59,488 nt of DNA from Phycisphaerales bacterium (GTDB lineage Bacteria; Planctomycetota; Phycisphaerae; Phycisphaerales; SM1A02), in the NCBI GenBank assembly GCA_022616475.1, contig JAKEEP010000162.1:1-59488 (forward strand), given 5' to 3'. Positions 17,602 through 24,520 of this stretch are shown here, in pieces (within the stretch, counting starts at the first letter, position 1; each line of letters begins with the position of its first letter). Both the position numbers and the translations under genes were made by a program. The notes under the pieces are model-generated. The model did not search any database. It was given only the letters and a program-made list of their open reading frames with translations, and was not told the origin of the DNA.

Positions 17602-18780
17602 ATGAACGGGAAGGAGACACTTCAAGCGCCGGGCGAGCAAGGCGAGGGCGCCGTGATCGATGCCGAAGCGCTGAAGGCCCGCGTCGCGCAGCTCGAGCGC
17701 GAGCGCGAGTTCTGGCGCCGATCGGAGGAGGAGATTCGGCGCAGCGAGCAAAGCCATCGGTCGTTCATCGAACAGAGCACCGAGGGGATCTGGCGAGTCG
17801 AGCTGGAAGAGCCGATGCCGCTGAACTGGCGCGAGGAACGCCAAGTTGACCATGTGTATCGCACTTCGTACCTGGCCGAGTGCAACGACGCGATGGCCCA
17901 GATGTACGGGTATTCAAAGGCCGAGGAACTCATTGGGGCGCGGCTGGGCGACCTCCTGGTGCGCTCCGACCCGCAGAACCTCATATTCATGCGCGATTTC
18001 GTTCGATCGGGCTTCCGGCTGGTGGACGCCGAAACGCACGAGATGGATCGGGCCGGCCGGCCCAAGTACTTCCTAAACAACATGGTGGGAATCGTCGAAG
18101 AGGGCAAGCTGCTGAGGGCCTGGGGCACCCAGCGCGACATCACCGAGCGCAAGCGAGCTCAGGATGCGCTGCTCGAAAGCACTGAGCTTCAGCGGATGAT
18201 GCTGAGCGAGCTGGATCACCGCGTGCGAAATAATCTGGCGGCGCTGGCGGCGTTGATCGACATTTCCAAGCGCGACAAGAAGGATGTGACCGAGTTTGCC
18301 GAGTCGATCAAAGGACGGGTGCAGGCGATGTCAGCCGTGCACAGTCTGCTCTCGCGCGCCCATTGGCAGGCCGTGAGTTTTCGAAGCCTGATCGAATCCC
18401 TCACGCCGTTCGATTTGCGTGGATCGGTGATTCTGGATGGATCCGACGTCTTGATTACGCCGCGGCAGGTGACGGCACTGGGAATGATCGTGCAGGAGTT
18501 GATGGCCAACAGCTTGAAATATGGGGGCCTGAAGAGTCGTGGTGGGCAGGTTGCCTTGCAGTGGACGGTGCAGGACGAACCGTCAAAGCGAAGCCGGCGG
18601 CTCGATTTGACCTGGCAGGAAAGCGGCGGGCCCACGATCGACGGTATTCCAAAATCCGGACAGGGTACCGGCTTGATTGAGGGCTTTGTGCGCACCGAAT
18701 TGCGGGGCGAGGTCAAGATGACCTACCCGCCGACAGGCGCGGCGCACCGCTTCATCCTGAATCTTGACCGGCGCAGCTGA
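17602..18780 (+). CDS. PAS-domain sensor histidine kinase (HisKA_2/HWE type)
   Basis: The 392-residue protein has a short N-terminal coiled coil ('LKARVAQLEREREFWRRSEE'), a PAS domain (about 45-190, with 'FIEQSTEGIWRVEL' and 'QRDITERKRAQDAL'), and a HisKA_2 phosphoacceptor 'ELDHRVRNNLAALAALID'. A truncated HATPase follows with N-box 'IVQELMANSLKYGG' and a C-terminal 'GTGLIEGFVRTEL'. It has no membrane segment, so it is a soluble sensor. Such kinases often signal through anti-anti-sigma-type regulators; no partner lies next to it. The ATG at 17602 is preferred over an upstream reading. Confidence 0.85.
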   Translation: MNGKETLQAPGEQGEGAVIDAEALKARVAQLEREREFWRRSEEEIRRSEQSHRSFIEQSTEGIWRVELEEPMPLNWREERQVDHVYRTSYLAECNDAMAQMYGYSKAEELIGARLGDLLVRSDPQNLIFMRDFVRSGFRLVDAETHEMDRAGRPKYFLNNMVGIVEEGKLLRAWGTQRDITERKRAQDALLESTELQRMMLSELDHRVRNNLAALAALIDISKRDKKDVTEFAESIKGRVQAMSAVHSLLSRAHWQAVSFRSLIESLTPFDLRGSVILDGSDVLITPRQVTALGMIVQELMANSLKYGGLKSRGGQVALQWTVQDEPSKRSRRLDLTWQESGGPTIDGIPKSGQGTGLIEGFVRTELRGEVKMTYPPTGAAHRFILNLDRRS

Positions 18781-19079
18781 GTCATTGGGTGGGCATACTT
18801 GCAATGGTTGCCGCTTCAAGCTGGCGTCGATTCCAAGATCTCATCCCGCCCATGCGGTCCGAAGCCGATGAACAGATTGCCAGCTTCGTCATTAACGCCA
18901 AGGCCGACTTTTATGGCAGGCAGGTCGCGGTCCGGCGGCGCGGCGTACGGAAGCCCTTGAACGACAGGACATCACCACCAAGGGCTCCCTCAAGCCGGCG
19001 TCAATCCTCACGATCGCGGCCCAAGTCAACGTGGCCGCGATCCCTCACATGGGTTTGAGGCATTGCACTCCTTCAGCCA
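18781..19079. other. Spacer without a convincing gene
   Basis: About 300 bp between the kinase gene and the DUF1269 gene. An 89-codon plus frame (18789-19058) has no recognisable domain, a low-complexity Arg/Ser-rich tail and no ribosome site, so I do not call it. No repeat or terminator is clear. Confidence 0.5.
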
Positions 19080-19601
19080 TTACACGTGGATCGCGTCGAT
19101 CTCCCTCTTGAGGGCGTCGGTGTCCGATTGGAGCTGGGCCTTGGCGCGCTTCTTGGCCCGGGTGGTGGCCGCATTCACTTTTGCTTCGACGTCAGTGGCC
19201 GCCACGACCAGGAGCCCGCTCGTGCCCCGGTCAAGCAACTCTCCCAGATCCTTCAGATCCGACCGCCTCATTCCTCCCACCACATGCCCGGCGACGGCGC
19301 CGACACCAGCTCCGATGGCGCCACCGCCAAGCAGACCAGCGGCCAGACCGACCGCCGGAAAGAGGGCGGTTGCCACCCCGACTGCCAGCCCAACCATCAG
19401 TCCCGCTGCCGCACCGTGACGTGTCGGCTCCTCCACCCGCTCGACGATCTCAACCTTCCCATCGGGCCGGCGCGTCAGCACCGCTGCGTCATAGGTGTCG
19501 ATGATCCCAAGGTCGGTGTAAAGCTTGCGGACCGCGTCGTAATCGGCCAGCGCTGCAGCTTCTGTGTCATACTGGCTAGCAAGAACTACATATGTGTCCA
19601 T
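19080..19601 (-). CDS. DUF1269-family membrane protein
   Basis: The 173-residue protein starts 'MDTYVVLASQYDTEAAALADYDAV', the ferredoxin-like N-terminal domain of DUF1269. A glycine-rich membrane hairpin ('GLMVGLAVGVATALFPAVGL' and 'GAIGAGVGAVAGHVVGGMRR') follows, then 'DLKDLGELLDRGTSGLLVVAATDVE' (split: DLKDLGELLDRGTSG, LLVVAATDVE) and a coiled-coil tail. This family occurs in stress-protein clusters of many bacteria, which fits the region it opens. Molecular function unknown. Confidence 0.85.
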   Translation of the reverse strand: MDTYVVLASQYDTEAAALADYDAVRKLYTDLGIIDTYDAAVLTRRPDGKVEIVERVEEPTRHGAAAGLMVGLAVGVATALFPAVGLAAGLLGGGAIGAGVGAVAGHVVGGMRRSDLKDLGELLDRGTSGLLVVAATDVEAKVNAATTRAKKRAKAQLQSDTDALKREIDAIHV

Positions 19602-19654
19602 GGTCGAATCCTTTCGCTTCGGTTAACTTGCACTGGACGAGCAGCCGGCTGCTG

Positions 19655-20191
19655 CTATCGGCCCGGCGCTTGACTCACTGCCGTTTGCGTTAGCGGCCGC
19701 AGATCGACCGTCGCAATCGTGAACTGCTTGATCTTGCGCTGGTCGTTGAACTCCAGGTAGACGGCCATGGGGATCGGCTGCGCCTGTTTCTGCTTATGGC
19801 TGACGTTCAGGTCGCCCACGAACACGGCCTCGTTGCCGCTGATGACTTCATCTTCGATGGTGAAGTTCTTCTTCAGCTCGCCGTAGACCTTCTTGAGCGC
19901 CTTCTTGGCGTCCTCGCGGCCGTTGTACTCGGTTTCCATACCCAGCGCCGCCAGCTCGCCGTTCTGATCTGGCATCACAGTGCCGAGCTTGAGCGTCAAC
20001 GTCACATCGTCTGCCAGCAACTGGTCCCAGGTCTTCCAATCCCAACGATCGAGCACCTCCTGGACCATCTGCCGTGCCTGGGCCTGATGCTGCTGTGAAG
20101 TTTGCGGATCCTGTCCGGCGACGTTGATCGGCATCGTCAGGAAAAGAAGGCCGCAACAGATGGCCATCGCCATGTTGAGAGTTTTGCTCAT
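19655..20191 (-). CDS. Secreted SnoaL-like/NTF2-fold protein
   Basis: The 178-residue protein starts at the ATG at 20191 (AAAGGAG 8 nt upstream). Its signal peptide is MSKTLNMAMAICCGLLFLTM..INVAG. The mature part ('VQEVLDRWDWKTWDQLLADD', 'GELAALGMETEYNGREDAKK', 'EVISGNEAVFVGDLNV') has the cone-shaped SnoaL/NTF2-like layout often used for small-molecule binding. A second gene-like frame lies just upstream (20224-20574). Substrate unknown. Confidence 0.65.
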   Translation of the reverse strand: MSKTLNMAMAICCGLLFLTMPINVAGQDPQTSQQHQAQARQMVQEVLDRWDWKTWDQLLADDVTLTLKLGTVMPDQNGELAALGMETEYNGREDAKKALKKVYGELKKNFTIEDEVISGNEAVFVGDLNVSHKQKQAQPIPMAVYLEFNDQRKIKQFTIATVDLRPLTQTAVSQAPGR

Positions 20192-20223
20192 GAGTCGCTC
20201 TCCTTTTGGTGCGAGATTGAGAT

Positions 20224-20574
20224 TCATCTTGCCCGCCGCATGCGACGCGATCCATAGGCGATCCACCCGAACCGATGGATGAGCTTGCACGCCCGCCAGC
20301 GATCTCTTCGCTCTTCGGGCGCGATGGCACAAACTGATCCGTCGAGTTCAAGTGACGCGCGGCCGATCCGCGCCTGTTCGCGCTGCGGCACCAGCACACC
20401 AAGGGCCGTCTTGCCGAGGGCCGCCAGAACTTCGTTGTCGTCGAAGTCGATGTGGAAGCCATTGACTGGCTCTAGGTCGCTGAGACCGGCCAGCGACGTG
20501 CCTTGCTGCGAGCCGAATCCGACTGGATTCCCCAGCCGCTGATGCCCTGAGGCACCACGATGCCGGCAGAATCA
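20224..20574 (-). pseudogene. Possible frameshifted gene remnant
   Basis: One minus-strand frame is open for about 115 codons with strongly GC3-biased, coding-like codon use ('GLSDLEPVNGFHIDFDDNEV', 'LAALGKTALGVLVPQREQAR'). It lacks a usable start, and its first part seems to continue in another frame ('PESDSAGIVVPQGISGWGIQ'). No family recognised. This is inferred from codon pattern only. Confidence 0.25.
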
Positions 20575-20629
20575 GACTCGGGGAAATAGTTGGAGCACGA
20601 AGCACGTTGGATCGGAAGAAGAGACTCTT

Positions 20630-20998
20630 ATGGCGACTCGCGCGATCTTGGTCCTGTGCCTGCTGACGCAGCAGATGCTTGCAGGGCCATGCGTCGCCGC
20701 ACTCTTGGACTCCGATACCGCTGTCGCGGCCTGTCAGCCGCTCGACGATGACGACGCCTGCTGCTGTAGCTCGGATGCCACTGCGACGTGCGGGTGCGCC
20801 GCTGATCGTTCTCCTTCCCAGCCGCAGCCGGCATCCTCGCGGCTCGACCCCCGCAACTCTCTCGCAATCGCGATTTCATGCGTCGCGCTCATTTCAGACC
20901 TTGAAGCAGCAGGGCGATGTGCCCGTCTCGAGCGCACCTGGCAACCGGCGCTCCCGGCTCATCAGCGATGCGCTCTGCTGTGCCGGTGGGTGACGTAA
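20630..20998 (+). CDS. Secreted cysteine-rich small protein
   Basis: The 122-residue product has a signal peptide (MATRAILVLCLLTQQMLAGPCVAA) and a short Cys/Asp cluster 'LDDDDACCCSSDATATCGC', followed by a Pro/Ser-rich stretch. It resembles small periplasmic metal-handling proteins in layout only. The next gene (21142) also has a CCC cluster, so the two may share a role. No family recognised. Confidence 0.45.
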   Translation: MATRAILVLCLLTQQMLAGPCVAALLDSDTAVAACQPLDDDDACCCSSDATATCGCAADRSPSQPQPASSRLDPRNSLAIAISCVALISDLEAAGRCARLERTWQPALPAHQRCALLCRWVT

Positions 20999-21141
20999 AC
21001 CTGAACTCTCTGCGCAGGAGCATTGCGCGCTGCGATCGCTCCCTGATTTTATTTTCGCCGAATTTCGAGGCTCGATTCGGCCGCGATCGTTGCGAGCCTC
21101 ATCATGTGAACGCTGGCACTGTGCCAGGTGGAGAGTATGTC

Positions 21142-21465
21142 ATGAACAAGTCACTGTTTGCTTCGATCGCTTCGCTGCTGGTGGCTGCGGCAGCCTCAAT
21201 CGGGGCCATCAACCTCATGGGTAAGCCCGAACCAGCGACTTCCTGCTGCTGCGGGTCGTGTCCCGAGGGTTGCAATTGCGCCTGCGATGGCTCGTGCAAA
21301 GCTGCGCCGGCTGCGCGTGCCGCGCCGGCGAGTCGGCGTAACGCGATAGATCATTCACCTCTGGAGCGGGCCCGCGAAAGCGGGCCCGCTTTGCTTGGGC
21401 CGCAGCCTGGCCGCGGTAGGTTCCTTCAGCGTGCTTGCGCTTTTCTCGCTGCGAGCTGGCCTTGA
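21142..21465 (+). CDS. Membrane-anchored cysteine-rich small protein
   Basis: Begins MNKSLFASIASLLVAAAASIGAIN (a membrane anchor or signal), then 'TSCCCGSCPEGCNCACDGSC', nine Cys in about 19 residues with CxC and CxxC spacing, metallothionein-like. An Ala/Arg-rich tail follows. A strong hairpin (21365-21395) lies inside the tail-coding part, and the end overlaps the 3' end of the minus-strand gene at 21426. The functional protein may therefore be shorter than the 107 codons. Metal binding is inferred. Confidence 0.5.
   Translation: MNKSLFASIASLLVAAAASIGAINLMGKPEPATSCCCGSCPEGCNCACDGSCKAAPAARAAPASRRNAIDHSPLERARESGPALLGPQPGRGRFLQRACAFLAASWP
21365..21395. terminator. Strong stem-loop between convergent genes
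   Basis: An 11-bp perfect stem AGCGGGCCCGC/GCGGGCCCGCT with a GAAA tetraloop is followed by TTGCTT on the plus strand. Likely a terminator between the plus-strand Cys-rich gene and the minus-strand NrfA-like fragment, although it sits inside the annotated 3' coding part of the former. Confidence 0.5.
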
Positions 21466-21716
21466 CGCGCAAAGTCGATCGCCTCTGCGAGAGTGCGCGC
21501 GGTTTCGTGATCGGAGTGGAAGCCCATCCGGATGTAACCGTCATATTGGCGCGGAACGTGGGCCGGGTCGATGGTGTTCTCATCGAGCTCGACGAGTCTG
21601 AAGACGACTTGCTCGGCCTCGCGCTGGCGCGCGAAGATATTCTGCAACAGCAGCAGCACGCCAACGGTGGCCAGCGCGATGACGACTACGATGGCGACGT
21701 AGATCAGCTTGCGCAT
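21426..21716 (-). pseudogene. NrfA-like (cytochrome c552) N-terminal remnant
   Basis: The 96-codon product starts with a membrane anchor 'MRKLIYVAIVVVIALATVGV' and has 'FRLVELDENTIDPAHVPRQYDGYIR', which resembles the 'VELDExTIDPAxWGxNFPRQYDxYxRT' start of ammonia-forming nitrite reductase NrfA (written from memory, not from a search). The haem-binding body of about 450 residues is absent, so this would be a truncated remnant. A motif like the regulon palindrome lies 44 bp upstream. A decayed nrfH is at 27622-28098. It could also be an unrelated small membrane protein. Confidence 0.4.
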
Positions 21717-21759
21717 GATGGGCGCAGGATACAGCGCGTATCAAAAACACAGGCGCAGG

Positions 21760-21779
21760 GACAGGAAAACCGCCGTGTT
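21760..21779 (-). promoter_or_regulatory. Weak copy of the regulon palindrome
   Basis: On the minus strand AACACGGCGGTTTTCCTGTC, about four mismatches to the consensus AACGGGGNNNTTTCCCYGTK, 43 bp upstream of the NrfA-like fragment start. Confidence 0.4.
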
Positions 21780-21812
21780 TTCGGGTGACCCAGTGGGGCA
21801 TTGCCGCACTCG

Positions 21813-21832
21813 AACGGGGAAGTTTCCCTGTG
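21813..21832 (+). promoter_or_regulatory. Regulon palindrome, perfect copy
   Basis: AACGGGGAAGTTTCCCTGTG matches the consensus at every defined position. It points to the plus strand, towards the decayed frame and membrane-protein operon at about 21980-23047. Confidence 0.65.
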
Positions 21833-21983
21833 CCGTTGAGACAGCCGGTCGCCTCCACTGTGGTGATGATGCAGGAACTTTCAGCAACCACACTTGCGAT
21901 TATCCAGTTGTTCGCCAGCCGGCTCGATGGCGATCCCCATTCGCCCATCGTGCGCTACGGCGAAGGCGCGCATCGACAACATC

Positions 21984-22167
21984 CGTTGCCAAGGCGGCCA
22001 ACGTCGATCTCATTGTTGAAGCGCGCGCCTACGCCAGCGATCGCGTGGAAAAAGTCGATCTCACCGATGCAATCGTCGCCGAAATGAAAGTCGATCAGAA
22101 AACGCGGGACATGATCAAGCGCATGCGCGAAGAGCGCGAGCGAGCAAACACGAAGAACACCCAATGA
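21984..22167 (+). pseudogene. C-terminal fragment of an OmpH/Skp-like protein
   Basis: About 60 codons ('KAANVDLIVEARAYASDRVE', 'KVDLTDAIVAEMKVDQKTRD') read like the 3' end of an OmpH/Skp-type coiled-coil periplasmic chaperone ('DxVDLTDxV'). No in-frame start exists nearby and the upstream DNA reads in other frames, so it looks truncated or frameshifted. Its stop overlaps the start of the next gene (ATGA), which suggests the original gene headed this operon. Confidence 0.35.
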
Positions 22168-22694
22168 CACTTACATCACACGAAACTTGGGCGCTTGTTC
22201 ATGGTCTGGTGCTCGGTGCGATTTTCTTGCTTGCCTTTGGCGGTGCCTTGGCGGACCTCTGGAGTCTCGATGCCCGGACTTGCACACCCGATGGCATTGT
22301 CCATCGGTTGCGCCGACTCAGAATCGGGACCTGCACCATGACCGTGATTGTGTGGTTGACGAACCTGACCGGCACGCATCTGGTGTACCACTGGTACCGA
22401 GCAAAGCCGCCGGAGGGCGCCGAGCTCTCGGGCTTTCCGCGATCCTTCCTGCTGGCAAATCCTGCACTTGCCGGATGGCACACCTTCGGCATGGAATGGA
22501 AGGAGCATGTCGCGTGGCTTGCCTCGTTCCTGATGCCCGCCATCGCGTTCATCATCATGCGGCATGGGAGTGTCCTTGCAACTGACGGATCGCTTCGAAG
22601 ACGGCTCATTGCTTTGCTCATCATCACTTTCTCGATCGCAGCGGTTGCCGGCATATTCGGCACCCTGATCACCAAAGCGGCCCCAATCATCTGA
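22164..22694 (+). CDS. Polytopic membrane protein of unknown function
   Basis: The 176-residue protein has about four to five hydrophobic helices ('WALVHGLVLGAIFLLAFGGA', 'TCTMTVIVWLTNLTGTHLVY', 'HVAWLASFLMPAIAFIIM', 'LIALLIITFSIAAVAGIFGT'). Conserved-looking His residues sit in or near the helices (H13, H74, H77 region), reminiscent of haem-binding or DUF2231-like membrane proteins, but no family is firmly recognised. The ATG overlaps the stop of the upstream fragment and its stop overlaps the next start (TGATG), so it is part of a tightly coupled unit. Confidence 0.6.
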   Translation: MTLTSHETWALVHGLVLGAIFLLAFGGALADLWSLDARTCTPDGIVHRLRRLRIGTCTMTVIVWLTNLTGTHLVYHWYRAKPPEGAELSGFPRSFLLANPALAGWHTFGMEWKEHVAWLASFLMPAIAFIIMRHGSVLATDGSLRRRLIALLIITFSIAAVAGIFGTLITKAAPII

Positions 22695-23047
22695 TGAAGG
22701 AAGCAATCACAAGAATGACAACCGAGAGCGTCCACAGCGAGAGTGCAGCCGCCGCGGCAGTTCTGGCGGCTGGGATCGGGTGCGCGGCGATGGGATTCGT
22801 GACGACGCTGGCCGCGGCCTCGACGACGATCAAGTCATGGCTCGATTGGGGCGACCCGGCAGGGTCGCTGACCGGAAAGACCACCCTTGCAGTCGCAGTG
22901 TGGCTTGTTTCATGGGTGGTCCTGCAAGGGGCCTGGAGATCGCGGGCGGTCCGGATCAACTCAATCTGGTTCTTTGCGATGTTCCTTGTAGTGGCGGGTC
23001 TGATCGGTACATTCCCGCCATTCTTCGAATTCTTCGCTCACGACTAA
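22694..23047 (+). CDS. Small membrane protein, coupled to the preceding gene
   Basis: The 117-residue protein has three predicted helices ('AAVLAAGIGCAAMGFVTTLA', 'TTLAVAVWLVSWVVLQGAW', 'IWFFAMFLVVAGLIGTFPPF'). The start overlaps the upstream stop codon by one base, so both membrane proteins are probably made together. This two-gene pair near decayed nitrite-reductase genes may have served a respiratory complex, which is inference. Confidence 0.6.
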   Translation: MKEAITRMTTESVHSESAAAAAVLAAGIGCAAMGFVTTLAAASTTIKSWLDWGDPAGSLTGKTTLAVAVWLVSWVVLQGAWRSRAVRINSIWFFAMFLVVAGLIGTFPPFFEFFAHD

Positions 23048-23320
23048 CTAATCAACATACCTGAATATCCCATGCAGTCACCACCACCATTGAACTAGAA
23101 GGTGATTGCAAGCGCCCGAGCACCGCGAAGAGCTTGGACCGATCGTTTGGCCCATCGAACTCGTTCCAATGACGCGATCAAGCACGAAGCGCTCGGTGAT
23201 TACATCATCTTCACCGTCGATGTGTGCTTCTTCAACGAACAGGTCGGCGAACCGACTATGGGCACGCCCAGGCGCTGATTACCGCCATCAGATGAAGTCG
23301 AATTCGCACAAGCAGGATGG
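23048..23320 (+). other. Region without intact gene; probable gene debris
   Basis: A plus-strand stretch (about 23170-23278) reads 'NDAIKHEALGDYIIFTVDVC', then 'FFNEQVGEPTMGTPRR' to a stop, with coding-like composition but no start. It seems to continue a different upstream frame. I see no complete gene, repeat or RNA here. Confidence 0.3.
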
Positions 23321-23929
23321 CTACGGCATTACCGGCTCAACCTTCCATCCGGTCTCAGCACGAAGCACGGCGCGCCGTTGTCCCGCATGTGCGATCTGAA
23401 GCCAGTCAATCACGTTGACAGCAACTTCAATCACAGTGAAGTTATACCAGCCAGTTTCAGACTGCCCCGATCTGAATTGCTGACTCATGAGCTGTGCTCG
23501 CGGATCTGCCTGCTCCACGGGATCACCTGGGCCTTGCGACAAGCCGTAGGCGCCTCGGACTGCCAGGCTCACTTGCTCCCAGTGACGTTGTGCAAATGAA
23601 TCTGCTTGGTGCAGTGTCACTTCGCCATCCAGCCGAATCTGCACACGATCGTATGGATCGTAAGCCAGGGCGCTCACATATGGATTCGCCTTCAGGTGTA
23701 CGAGCTTGGGCGAGCGCCGATCCGTGTGAAACCAAATGAGGCCCAAGTCTCGATCCGCTCCCCGCAGCACCAGCGTTCGATTGCAAGGCCGACCGTCGCT
23801 GTTGGACGTGGCCACCGACATAAGGTGAAACGGTGAGGAGGGGTCGTCAGCCGCGCGCTTCAACCGAGTCCACACTCCGTCAAGCAAGGCCTCGTACCCG
23901 GTCAGCTCAGCACTCTGCTGCAGAATCAT
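23321..23929 (-). CDS. Pyridoxamine 5'-phosphate oxidase-family FMN-binding protein
   Basis: The 202-residue product starts at the ATG at 23929. It has the split-barrel flavoprotein pattern of the PPOX family: 'SPFHLMSVATSNSDGRPCNR', 'TLVLRGADRDLGLIWFHTDR', 'SPKLVHLKANPYVSALAYDP' and, near the C-terminus, 'GWYNFTVIEVAVNVIDWLQI'. This subgroup (Alr4036-like) is usually annotated as FMN-binding oxidoreductase; it lacks evidence for a role in vitamin B6 synthesis. It lies within the stress/redox region. Confidence 0.85.
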   Translation of the reverse strand: MILQQSAELTGYEALLDGVWTRLKRAADDPSSPFHLMSVATSNSDGRPCNRTLVLRGADRDLGLIWFHTDRRSPKLVHLKANPYVSALAYDPYDRVQIRLDGEVTLHQADSFAQRHWEQVSLAVRGAYGLSQGPGDPVEQADPRAQLMSQQFRSGQSETGWYNFTVIEVAVNVIDWLQIAHAGQRRAVLRAETGWKVEPVMP

Positions 23930-24201
23930 GGCGCACCAGCACAAATTCCTCAAGGAAGCATAGCGCCGGCTGCAAGGGTCGGACCGTCATAATCCAAGCG
24001 GCCTCTGCGCTGGTCCGTTGCGGCGGCGTTGCGTCTGCCCGCGGGCACCGGCACTGGCACAAGTCACGACCATTCCCACCGCGGCGATCGTAGTCCACAA
24101 GGGCGAGCGGTGGTTCGTGGTAAGGTGGATTCCGCAATCAGCACCCGACAGACCCCACTGTTTATCGATGCTGCATCAGGCTTGGGCCAATGGCACTGAC
24201 C

Positions 24202-24351
24202 TCATCCCGTGGCTGGGGTATCGCGCCTGCCGAAGAAGCCAAAGAAACCGTAGAAGCCGAAGAAGCCATAGTAACCGGGATTATCCAGCGCCAGACCGAG
24301 CAATCCCAGGAGGCCGAGCAAACCGAGATATCCGAGTTTTCGCGTGTTCAT
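24202..24351 (-). CDS. 49-residue Leu/Gly-Phe/Gly periodic small protein
   Basis: The ATG at 24351 has a good AAAGGAG about 8 nt upstream. The sequence starts MNTRKLGYLGLLGLLGLLGL, runs through LALDNPG, and continues YYGFFGFYGFFGFFG before RRDTPATG. Gly occurs at nearly every third position in both halves, first with Leu and then with Phe/Tyr. It resembles small hydrophobic 'GFLGFLG' proteins (DUF3796-like) from memory. Probably membrane-associated; function unknown. Two copies of the regional palindrome lie upstream (24367-24388 and 24425-24444). Confidence 0.6.
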   Translation of the reverse strand: MNTRKLGYLGLLGLLGLLGLALDNPGYYGFFGFYGFFGFFGRRDTPATG

Positions 24352-24424
24352 GTGCGGGTCTCCTTTGTAGGGCGATTCTCCCTGCGTTGTCTTTGTGCAT
24401 TAGAACAGGAACCTTCGCTTTGGC

Positions 24425-24444
24425 CAGCGGGAAATGTCGGTGTT
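24425..24444 (-). promoter_or_regulatory. Weak copy of the regulon palindrome
   Basis: Reads AACACCGACATTTCCCGCTG on the minus strand, 73 bp from the small-protein start, the usual distance for this motif, but with several mismatches. A second imperfect GGGN7CCC palindrome is at 24367-24388. Confidence 0.3.
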
Positions 24445-24520
24445 GTGTGCCGTCCTGGAACTTGAAGCCCACGGGGTGCAACCCGATTGCCCGGTTGCAA
24501 GCACGGCGAACGGGGGTGGA

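Noticed and set aside
18789-19058. A small plus-strand gene after the PAS kinase
   Set aside because: No domain, Arg/Ser-rich low-complexity tail and no ribosome site; not supported.
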